Source: Oppiella nova
Lineage: Eukaryota > Arthropoda > Arachnida > Sarcoptiformes > Oppiidae
DNA: 24,195 nt
Reading direction: 5' to 3'
Assembly (NCBI GenBank): GCA_905397405.1
Contig: CAJPVJ010000496.1
Location: 1 to 24,195 of the forward strand
Below are positions 10,267 to 20,288 of the stretch, piece by piece. Numbering within the stretch: the stretch's first letter is position 1; each line of letters starts with the position of its first letter. The notes under the pieces were generated by a model. It searched no databases, had not been told where the DNA came from, and was given only the letters and a program-made list of their open reading frames with translations. The position numbers and the translations under genes were made by a program.

Positions 10267-10367
10267 GGAACAGCTCTGCTGCCAATGACCGCAACAATGG
10301 CTTGAATGACAATTTTGGTGATAATCTAACCTTAAGACCACATCCGACTGGACAGACATGTGGTTGA
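10267..10367 (+). pseudogene. Candidate second acidic Asn-rich exon
   Basis: Begins after a good acceptor (pyrimidine-rich stretch then CATAG at 10266). The frame entered with phase 1 reads NSSAANDRNNGLNDNFGDN, then LTLRPHPTGQTCG, then TGA. Composition matches the acidic frame ending at 8796, whose last codon phase fits. GC content is well above the neighbouring DNA. No domain is recognised, and whether the stop is real or lies past a donor cannot be decided from sequence. Confidence 0.25.
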
Positions 10368-10498
10368 GTGGATGCCTCCCAATTGGTTGGGTTTGTTGGA
10401 CCCAATCATTTGGATTCCCGTAAGAGTTGGTGACCAATGAGTGGATGGCACTGATTCGGAAGACGCCAACGAATGGCATATTCGTTGATATGTGGTGA

Positions 10499-10651
10499 GT
10501 GTTATGGAAGGGTAGACTGACTCGTGAGTGTAGTGGTGATGCAGAACCAGCTCCAAGATTTTGTATTCATATAAATGTTGGCGTTTCCTATCTCTGCAAA
10601 AGTGATTTAATTGAAGGATTGGTTGAATCGCTATGTTTTCCATTCAATTGA
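10499..10651 (+). other. Open frame in a coding-like island
   Basis: A 50-codon plus-strand frame without an ATG start contains the segment ECSGDAEPAPRFCIHINVGV and ends in TGA at 10649. A possible acceptor (GATGCAG, 10544) lies inside it. Composition is less AT-biased than the surroundings. It may be an exon or a fragment of an unidentified gene. Minus-strand frames across 10243-10643 are also open, so the coding strand is uncertain. Confidence 0.2.
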
Positions 10652-10765
10652 ATGAGTGGTTAAACACGAAATTCAACTACAAATCAATTTGTCAACCATT
10701 TGTTTGCCATTTATTTCTATAATTGATTGATATATCATTAAATTGATTGTTTCACTCATCCATAG

Positions 10766-10893
10766 GTTTATTGGGAAGAGTATACCTTTACTCGCCATAC
10801 CATTCAAACCAGTGGTTAATGTATGGCTCCAACAATGAGTCCATTCAGTGGATCAGTGAATCTTCGGGAATAATGTATCGATTTTTTGAGTGA
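10766..10893 (+). other. Candidate terminal exon of an unidentified gene
   Basis: A TTTCACTCATCCATAG acceptor is followed, in phase 1, by a 41-codon open frame (LLGRVYLYSPYHSNQWLMYG, then NNESIQWISESSGIMYRFFE) ending in TGA. The aromatic/Ser/Asn-rich sequence looks protein-like and the acceptor is good. No family recognised. Confidence 0.25.
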
Positions 10894-11928
10894 ATCTATT
10901 AATATCTAATTAATTGTCTAAATTTTGTAAATGTTAATCACATTCACTGATTGTTATGTAATTGTTTTGTTAAAGTATTTGATGACAATTATAATAAAAT
11001 TAATTCTAAGAGTTTGCTTATGAATTGGCGGATAATTCTTGAATATTATAATATTATTATTGATTACAATATATGGGAAACAAATGAATTGGGGAATGTG
11101 TAGAAAGCGGTGACCTTTTCACAAATGCTTCCCTATCGGACTCAACGCATAAATAATAAATATACCGATAAATCATTTTCTTTGCCACTTCTCCACAGTA
11201 TTTGACAAAACTATTTGTTAGTCATTCATTCATATATTAGATTAAAATTAGGATTTTTTGCCTAAAAGGGAAGGAATGCAAGAAATGAACACAAAATGCA
11301 ATTTCTCAATCAGAATATGAATATTCATTCGACTATTATATCCTTATAATTAATTATTTACAAGAATATTCTGCATTCATAACAATTCAATTGAAACACA
11401 AAATATCACTTAAATATAATGAATGTTTGAATTATGCAAAAAATGCCCAGCAATGTCTGTGTTGGGAGCAAATTATTTATACCGTATTAACTATCATACC
11501 GTATATTTCATTACAATGGATTATACATTTTATTTTATCAATTAAACCTCTGTTTTGTTTGATTAATGTTTTGAATAACCATCTAAATTACGGTTGTGTC
11601 TGCTTTTGGAGCAACTTATGAATGAAATTAATTTTAATCAAATATTTTTATTGATCACAAATACAAATTTCAAAAATAGCAATATTTATTACTAGTATGA
11701 CATGAATAAATTATTTTTTATGCAGTATTACATAAATTCGTTTAACAAATAAGATTAAAAGTTATATGAATTGAGATTTAATGGAGTGGCCTGGGAGGTA
11801 ATGAAACAAAATTTAGATCAAAATACGTTAAATAAAACATTAGTATGAAAATGTCAAAAGTTTTTGGCAATAATTAAGTATTTATACATTCAATGACTGC
11901 ATGTTTAAGTAAAAATTGAATCAAATAT
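10894..11928. other. AT-rich region, no supported gene
   Basis: AT-rich throughout. A 76-codon frame at 11391-11621 (+) has AT-driven composition and no domain. The 3' end of the downstream minus-strand membrane-protein gene probably lies near 11870-11928. Confidence 0.4.
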
Positions 11929-12714
11929 TTAGTTTCGGACAAAATAGAAATAAACACAAGTAATGGTCACAAGGAATGCAATGTTAAAGACATTAATGTC
12001 ATAGAAATACAGAGCCATGAGAACCAATTGAACCACAAGTATATCCAATATATCAGTGATTAAATTGGTGAACGTAATGACCGGCAATTTGTTTTTCTGA
12101 TGAACTCTTTGAAGATAATCAGTGGCCGCCCAAAGGGCTACCGTAATGATGAGAAATCTCATGAAACCCAATGATCCCAAAGACCAGATCAACGCCTGGG
12201 CCTCGCCGTCGAACTCTATCTCATAAGCGATATCTTTATAATTATAAGCCATATATAGGAGGGCTTCGTTCTCTATGAACCAGATATAGGCGCCGACCCG
12301 AGAGCTCAATCTCCAGAAGCGACTCTTGGCCTCAAACAACTCGAAGTCAGTGAGAGGTATGAGTGCCGCCGAGTATAGGATTAGGAATATGTAGTACACG
12401 AAGTAATACCAGTTGTCATACAAACAGATGGGTGTCATCTCTCCGATCAGTTTGAGGTACAATACGAGTGAGAAACTGATTATCCCTAAGAATATGATGT
12501 AAACGCAGAATAGATGCCACGGATTGACTGGCATCCAAACTGCCATCACTTTCATCAGTTTTGATAATAGAGAGACTCTCGTCCTCTCGATCTTCATGAA
12601 AGGCATGTCATCTCCCGATCCAAACAACTCCTCGCTCTTCATTTCGACAAACATTTTAATCACTAATTTTGAGACAACTGTAGAATTTGTGACCAAATAG
12701 AGACTGAAGTGCAT
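11929..12714 (-). CDS. Multi-pass membrane protein, unrecognised family
   Basis: A single open frame of up to 261 aa without internal introns, clearly more GC-rich than its surroundings. Hydrophobic segments at about residues 66-88, 102-121, 173-197, 211-237 and 241-259 suggest four to five membrane passes. A charged loop (EFDGEAQAL) lies before the third, and the chain ends directly after the last (YFYFVRN). No signal peptide is evident. Two starts are possible: the ATG at 12714, which follows an acceptor-like ATTTTAG and so may be mid-exon, or the ATG at residue 21 (MFVEMKSEELFG), which begins a more typical cytoplasmic tail. I do not recognise a family or motif, and neighbours give no functional hint. 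Role unknown. Confidence 0.7.
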   Translation of the reverse strand: MHFSLYLVTNSTVVSKLVIKMFVEMKSEELFGSGDDMPFMKIERTRVSLLSKLMKVMAVWMPVNPWHLFCVYIIFLGIISFSLVLYLKLIGEMTPICLYDNWYYFVYYIFLILYSAALIPLTDFELFEAKSRFWRLSSRVGAYIWFIENEALLYMAYNYKDIAYEIEFDGEAQALIWSLGSLGFMRFLIITVALWAATDYLQRVHQKNKLPVITFTNLITDILDILVVQLVLMALYFYDINVFNIAFLVTITCVYFYFVRN

Positions 12715-14986
12715 CTAAAATGTATAATAAATTATTTGATAGATCTTTACAGTCTCATCACTCGTACAACTCATCAATTGATAAGTAGAGCACAGTTTAA
12801 CATATAGTGTATTAAATAAATTTATATTGTAATTAGTTTTATGGCTAATAAAAATTTTTACATCAAAATAACTTTATTTACATTAATTTAATAAAATTTT
12901 ATTTTATTATAAATAATTCCCACTTTATTTCGTGGACAACTTTTCGTAAAGAATTATTTAGAAAATAATTTTTATACAATTCAGAGATTCATTTATTTTA
13001 TTTGTATTTTATCATTTTTTGTACACTATTTTCATGTTTTATTCAATTTATAAACGAATTCAATGAATATGTTATTAAAAGTATTCGTTTTTCAAAGAAA
13101 TGAAATTTTAAAATACTTATTGTGCAAACATATAACACAGTATAACATTTGTATTCACAAAATGAATTGAATGAATGTCCATAATAGTGGACAAAACGCA
13201 ATATCATTCAAAATTGAATGTACAGCAAGTATGGACATCATATATTTGATATAATAATGCACCTGTTTTTGTTGAAAATAAAATTTTAGTTCACAATTTA
13301 TCATTTTATTCATCTGAAACTCTTATTGAAAATAATATAAATTAGTTTGAATTGAATGGATGTCATACTCTTATGTAAAGCAATTAAAGAAAAGCAAAGG
13401 TGGGGAGAGTATGGATTGACAAGACTTAGTGTCTGAGGATTAGTCACAAAACAGTTTGTTATAAACCAACGTTGAGTACAATAATTGAATAGAAAAATAC
13501 TCAATAATAGAAAGTATTGTACAAAACTTTAAGACCAAAATTGGATCTTTTGTTATATTATTGATAAGAAGAAGTGATCAAAAGTCTGATAATGAGGACT
13601 CTATAGGTATTGTCTAACCCTTCAAATATACAACCATAACAACTTTGTTTACTGTTAGTAATTCTGTTTATTTTTTTGGTATAAAAATCCTGTATATTTT
13701 TGTGAAAACTTAATTTATTTTATTCAAATTACAAATTTATATAATATTTAAAATGTATTAATTAAATATATGTTATCTTGTTAGATTAGATTGGAAAAAT
13801 AACTTAAAATGTGTTAATTGATTTTATATTTAATTTTCAATATTATAAAATTAGTTTATGATTATTAATCTAATATTTTGAATATATCCAGCATCTAAAA
13901 AATTATTCATATAAATTATTGTACAAACATATCAAAGAAATTCTAAAACAAACAAATTTGTCTAAATCACATCTAATATGTATGAAAAATTATGTTAACT
14001 TTTTTTTATCATTTCCACGAATGGATGAATGAATTTGGATTCAATGCATTGCTTTTTATATAAATCTGTGAGTTATATAAAAGTTTGTTTGAAGTGAGAA
14101 ATGGCTTTAATCAGTAATATTCGCTTCAAATAACTCGATTTCAAAGCGAATGTCTTTTATATTCTGTGAGACAATCATCTAAATCATCGATCATTGAACT
14201 GTTGAGACCATCAAAAGGGTTTACATATAACTGTTGTGTCGACAAAAACTCCGCAACCAATTCAACTCATTTTGCCATTTAAATAATATGCGAAAACTTG
14301 AGTTTATTTTAAAGAAATTTAATATAAATTAAATATAGAGGAAAACAAATAGTCTTATATTGGATTTGGGAATGCTATATGCAAATTGATTTTGGTTTTT
14401 TAAATAAATAATTGAAAAGTGAATTTATTGATGCATTAGAGGAATGAAAAGTGTACAAAATTAGTGTAATTCAAATCTCATGTGTAATATAAATACAATT
14501 TGTTTTAATATTATTTGTGTTAACTTTTTGTGCGAATTCTTCCACTCTTTAAATACATTGAAAAAAGTGAATAAATCTTTATTTGCATAATAATTATTTC
14601 GGAATTATTTTACAAATTTTATTTTAAATAAATGAAAATATTGTTTACCTAATCTTTATATTTAATATATTGTAAATTTACCTAAAAATTATAGACATTT
14701 TATACAAAAGATTCAAAAGCATACAGATGTGGTGGGTTTTTGGTTTAAAGTAAAAAACTTTATTCTTATATCAATATATATTCTGTGTATTCCGTGTGTA
14801 TATAATTTGAATATATTTTGTGTGTGCTATCGATTTGAATAATAACAAAATGTAAGGAATATATTCAACAAAAACTCCTTTTTCAATAACTTATTAACAA
14901 CAGTAAAGGTTTGTCGGAATACAGGAATACATATATATTTTGTGCAAAACAGCAAAAAAGATGTAATAATGTTTGGAAAGCTGTGT
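12715..14986. other. AT-rich intergenic region
   Basis: Extremely AT-rich, with many short T and A runs. Small frames such as 13310-13504 (-) and 14827-15027 (-) look like chance. I see no RNA gene, satellite array or transposon end. Confidence 0.4.
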
Positions 14987-15178
14987 TCAAAATGCAGACT
15001 CATATCTGTGCCGAACAAGTGATGCAACAGAATGTGAATATGTATTGAAGTGCTGAACGCTATACGAGTCAGACATCGACTCCAAAAACTGCTTTAGTTT
15101 AGTGGGGATTGAGTGCCAGTCATGCTCTATACCAATGCCTTTCCTTATTGGACACATCATACGACAGACTGAAAGCAT
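14987..15178 (-). CDS. Hypothetical 63-aa open frame in a GC-richer island
   Basis: The ATG has good context (AAAATG). The product begins MLSVCRMMCPIRKG and continues through a hydrophilic, helical-looking segment (TKLKQFLESMSDSYSVQHF) to a stop at 14987. The island 14990-15320 is noticeably less AT-rich than its flanks, which in this window normally marks coding sequence. However, plus-strand frames across the same bases (15057-15263 and 15196 onward) are equally open, so strand and coding status are unsettled. No family recognised. Confidence 0.25.
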   Translation of the reverse strand: MLSVCRMMCPIRKGIGIEHDWHSIPTKLKQFLESMSDSYSVQHFNTYSHSVASLVRHRYESAF

Positions 15179-15263
15179 TTTCTATGCCATAGATTATGGT
15201 TTTATCGGCAGAAGTGGTCGCTCACAGTCTGTTGTCTTCACACAAACTTTATATAACCACTAA
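15057..15263 (+). other. Competing 68-codon open frame on the opposite strand
   Basis: Open from just after a TGA to TAA at 15261, without an ATG near its start. It includes LVGIECQSCSIPMPFLIGHI and YGFIGRSGRSQSVVF. It overlaps the minus-strand frame almost entirely, so at most one is real. Together they mark the island as possibly coding or as a gene remnant. Confidence 0.2.
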
Positions 15264-18203
15264 TTGTTTAGTTCACCGCAAACACAGTCACCAACGCATC
15301 GCTGTATCCCTGTTCACAGGTATTGTCTTTTCATTATTCATACTTTTTATTATAATATTCTTTAACATTATTTTATTTAATTTGAAAGTGTAGTGGAATT
15401 AGTCTAAGAATTGAGTTAATGTTATATTCGTTGTTAGTCTGTCAGTCAAAATTAAATTCAATTTTCAAAACAATATTTGTTATATTTGTGATGCAAATTG
15501 TAATTTCATATGAACGTAATATAATTCAACTGCAAATTCATTTGCTAACATTAAACTCAATGCAATTTAATGAAACAACTGGTGGTTTGAAAAAATCACA
15601 TTAAAATGAAAATAAAAATGAAATTTAAAAACAATAAATTCTTAGTAATAGACTTTTACTAATTATGAACAGAATCGGAATATAGAGTGCAGTAACTTAT
15701 TATAAAAACAGTTGTGTTAATGTGAGCACTACTTTTATCGATTCAACAAAATTATTGTTTCTTTTTCTCTTAATTAAGAGTAATTATTTATATAAAAAAC
15801 TCATATAAATTGAATATAATATACTATACAACAATATACTGCAAAAAGTAGAAACTATTCTATGTACTGTACTGTACAGTATATTATCATCCACTGTACT
15901 GTATACTGTATAGTACCTGACACTTTATACTACACAGTTATATTAGACTGTACATTATTTATATTGTATTCTAGTTATTTCACATTCTTTGCATTACATT
16001 TTTGACCTGAAAATAAAATTTCCTTTTTTAAATCCCAATATTGAAGTAAAAGTAATTTTTCAGTCTTTAATAAACATGTAATATAATGGGAGCCTATCCC
16101 GCAGAGAGAATTTAATTGAAATTCAATAAATATAAATTTATATTAAAATCTACGTTATTAACAAGTCATTTTAAAAAACTTAATAGTAACACGCAGGATA
16201 TAAATAATTTGTTTTTATTAACTTTAAGTCAAAAATTAAAAATACAACCTCAAGACCTTAACTAATTTGCTTTTAATCTCATTAAAGACTTAAACTATAT
16301 TTACTTTATTTAAATTTTATTGATTTGTTTTTATATTTTCTCTAATAAAATTTTTCAAGAAGATATTATAAAAGTTTTAAGGTTTAATTTCTAACTGTTG
16401 CTGATTAACACAATATGAATGTTGGTTTTTGTTGTGAATATGTGAACACAAATATGTATTTTTAGATACAAAATGATTTTTGTAATAATTTTATAAAGAA
16501 CAAGACTTTTATGTGTACATTATAATGTTATTTACTCTAAAAAAGTTTTTTATTTATCTCTTTCTTCTTTTAAAAAAGTATTATAGAAAGAAAGAAACGG
16601 AGAGTTAATAAAAAATAGCATTTGAGTCGAGGTCTAAACTTGAGTTTTTAGCTCAAGAATCTTATTCCCAAAAATAACATTATGTGTGAAAATTTATGAA
16701 CAAATTCTCTGAAAAACTTGTTAAGATTGAGTTTGAATTCATTATTGAATTTCTAAACGATTATAAATGATCTCAAATTTTATTTGTTTTCTTAGCATTC
16801 ATTCAATAAGAATTTGTTTTATTGTTTAATATTATTTTGTATAACATTTGATGACATATAATTTATTGCTGTTTTTAAGAAAGCATTGTTTTCAACAAAA
16901 ATAGAGAATTAATTTGAAGTAAAAATTATTTCTGACAAACATTTCACTTAATTTGAAATGTCTTTTGACAAATACTTTGCGATTACTTTTCCAATGAATG
17001 GATTTGTTTTATGACTTTCTCTTTTATTTAATACATTAAGCATTTCTAAAAATTTATTATTTTAGTTTTTGGTTTTTAATTTTATTAATATAATTTGATG
17101 TGATATTTACCCGTCAACTCAAGTATGAACTGCTATTATCCCAAAATAGCAGAACTTATAAACAAATATAAGAGTAAACAAGAAGTGTGTTCTTGAGTGA
17201 GAGGTCGACCTAACCGTTAGTTACTCTTTATAAACACTTTATGGCATCCTTTCTATGAATATTACTATGTCTTAACCCAAATGTCTCTCTTATATCATTG
17301 TCCAAAAGCTGATGACTCGTAAAGATTGTTAGAGGTATACATTGCATCGAAAATATCCAGAATATCAGTAAAACCAGTCGCTGTTAGTCTTGAAATCCAT
17401 TACTCTTATGTCAGAACTATAGGCCAAACAGTTTAATAGCTTTAAATAGAGTATGAAAACAAATTAAACTGTTTTTTGGTTATTCATAAAAATGTCATTT
17501 CGTTATTAATTTATGCCATTTCTTATAACTTATAAGGAAAATCTGAAAATTGCTTTTTGTGGGCGACTGTCTCAGTGGCTTTAGTATCGACACAACACTA
17601 CTGTATATCAATAAAGAGTATCGCAATAAATGACCGAAAGATGATATAAAAAAGAAAGGTTCAGATTGAATGCAATCTTAACATAAAGTCATTTTGAACG
17701 AGAGTTACAAATATATTGGAAGCTATTCTTTGGTTATTAAGTCAGACTTCAATTCAGGTCTACCACTGGTAAGTGACCTGTCGTTTAGCCATTCATTTGT
17801 TTAGTTATTGAGAAAATATGTCATCAAACACAACACATTCACTATTCTTTATATTATTTAGTTATTTCTAGTTGTACTGTATATAAGTGTTTCCATAAGT
17901 ATATAAATTATTCTGCATTTAATGAGAGTTCAAATTAATCACAAACTATGATATGTCATTAATATTAAACAACTTGATTAATTACTTTGCATTACATAAA
18001 AACTGGTCATTTATTTATGATTTCGCCGATTCTAAGCCATCACTAATCGGATTATGAGAATACATAAAACTTTTATACATTATATGATAATATTATATTA
18101 GCGGATGTGCGTTCATTTAAATGTAATGAAATTCACTGGTTTTAAGTATTTAATTAAAGGTATTAAGTTATTTAGAAGTCTATTTTGAGAAAAGAGACAA
18201 ATA
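15264..18203. other. AT-rich intergenic region left of arm B
   Basis: Mostly AT-rich. Contains the ACTGTA-rich palindromic stretch near 15863-15917 and a moderately complex segment at 17100-17650 sharing short strings with 1770-1860. The last 200 bases before 18204 show no match to the carboxypeptidase introns or upstream exons of arm A, so homology stops sharply at the exon border. Confidence 0.4.
15863..15917. repeat. ACTGTA-rich palindromic stretch
   Basis: Contains the perfect 12-base palindrome TACTGTACAGTA and several further TACTGTA/ACTGTAT units within 55 bases, so it can fold back on itself. Related motifs are scattered at 2345-2935. Confidence 0.5.
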
Positions 18204-18212
18204 TTATTTTAG

Positions 18213-19134
18213 AGGAAGGAATCTCTGAATTACTCACAAATCCCTCGTACTATATGTCATCTGTGATCAAACTCTTTGATGATTGCTCTCTCCTTATGAT
18301 TGATACTAAAAGTGATTCAAACAAGAATATTCTCAAAATTCACAAAACAATGCGTTATTCTTATAATCTTCTGTCAATATTCCTGCACTTGTCATACGTG
18401 AGGGCCGGTAGGGAACAGTTGATACATCTATGCGTTGATAAAAAAGTTTTATCTTTTATGCAAACTCTTGCCGATAATAAAATGCAAACAACAAAGATGC
18501 AACATTTGAATAGATTGTTTAGATTATCGAGTCTCGTTATTCAAAGACTGTTAGATCCACTCCCTTTGCCACTGGACTCGCACTTTAATCCAAACATATT
18601 TAATATCCCACTCAATGGAGAACTCAATTATAAACCAGAATCTGTTGAGAATTCCAATGGAAATGAGTGTAATATCGATGAAAATTACGATTCTTTAGAC
18701 GAAAGCGATTCAGACAATGAATCCAATGACAGTCAATCTATTTCAACAAATTTGGACAATAAGACTGTTATTTCTTATGAGCAGTTTTTCCCGGAATTTA
18801 AAGATTTTGAATTGAATCCAGTGTTTAAACAAAAGGTTGAATCAAAAGAAAATAGAGAGAGAAAAAGAAGTATCGAAAACATTAAAAGTCTATTTTGTGG
18901 CTGTTTTTCAAATTATCAAAACAATAATAATAACAGATCTATAGATGAGGAAGAAATTGTAGAACTGAATGAAAATAAAATGGATTTGAATTCAATAAAA
19001 GAAATGATAAAAAGCGAGAAAGAAGGCAAACGTAAAGAAGTCTTTATGGAGAGTGCGGACTGGCGTCAAGTATACACACAAATGGCCACAAAAACCATTA
19101 GTATTCAACCGATTGTCACATTAGCTGAACCAGA
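18213..19134 (+). pseudogene. AGTPBP1: Partial second copy of the carboxypeptidase large exon
   Basis: Starts at the TTTTAG acceptor and the EGISELLTNPSYYM segment, then follows the arm A exon through the acidic linker to VTLAEP, where it runs into the n. About two amino-acid differences from arm A are visible (for example QTTKMQ for QTKKMQ and FNIPLNG for FHIPLNG), and the reading frame is open. It lacks the five upstream exons, the microexon and the whole catalytic region, so as assembled it is a fragment: either an allele cut short by the assembly or a truncated duplicate. An open-frame ATG at 18185 lies in the preceding intron-like DNA and is not a credible start. Confidence 0.8.
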
Positions 19135-19135
19135 N
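19135..19135. other. Assembly gap (single n) standing for about 4.2 kb
   Basis: The only ambiguous base in the window. It joins sequence homologous to 5368 directly to sequence homologous to 1163, positions 4.2 kb apart in arm A. It also fuses two unrelated, oppositely oriented genes in all frames. Confidence 0.9.
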
Positions 19136-19477
<342 letters not shown>

Positions 19478-20288
19478 GTCTCCTATGGATCAGTGATGAC
19501 TCTTTGGCATCAAATCAACGGTCAATTGCGAACAATCGTGGGTTTGTTTACAAGCGTTGGATTCAGTGTTGAATCACGTGTTCATTCATTCAGATGTTTG
19601 AATGCAATAAATAATGTGTAATTCAATCAATTGAATGGATATTAATAGAAGTGTTTGACAATAGGTTTGCCACCAGAATGTGAATCACTTTCTCATTGAA
19701 TTGAATATTGTGTGCAAAATAGGGAATAAGTTTTGCGTCAATTAAAAGTCAATTGCAATGCTCTGTCAGATTCGGGTGCGGACTCTAACCACGAGTACAT
19801 TACATACGTGCGAAAGGGAGTGACAGTCAGTGTTGGCTTTGTATGCCTAACAGTGCATGGAGTAGAGGACAGGGATGTGTGTGTTGTGGTCGTAGTGTAT
19901 GTATGAAGTGATGAGAGTGTGAGAAGAGGTGCGCCTCTGAGAGCACTGCAGATATTGTGCACATTTTGCTGAGTGTATGGTTTGCTGTGTTTGTATGCAT
20001 TGAGCGCTGCATTGGTTTGCATTCAAAATGCCGTTAACTGTGATGTGAGAGACTCTGACTGACTGTCTGTTGAATGTGTGACAGATATTACGCCAGAAGT
20101 GGTCATCATATGAATCATCACTTCACACAACACACCGTTGACTACATGTGACCATTGGTTCACTGTATATGTGCTCATCGCTCACCACTAGATTTGTTTG
20201 CATTTTCATAAACAATTGACACTTTATTAATGGGTAAGCATTGCTTGAAAGTGCATTTATTTTACTAATTATATAACTATCGCTTTTA
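19478..20288. other. Upstream region of NAA10 second copy (arm B)
   Basis: Counterpart of 1-811, with scattered substitutions, a few single-base indels and the six-base micro-inversion at 19939-19944. The 94-codon frame (19738-20022, -) is preserved in length. Probably non-coding upstream sequence. Confidence 0.5.

Noticed and set aside
17570-17640. tRNA-like string (GTCTCAGTGGCTTTAGT)
   Set aside because: It resembles an A box, but there is no B box, T arm or closing acceptor stem downstream.
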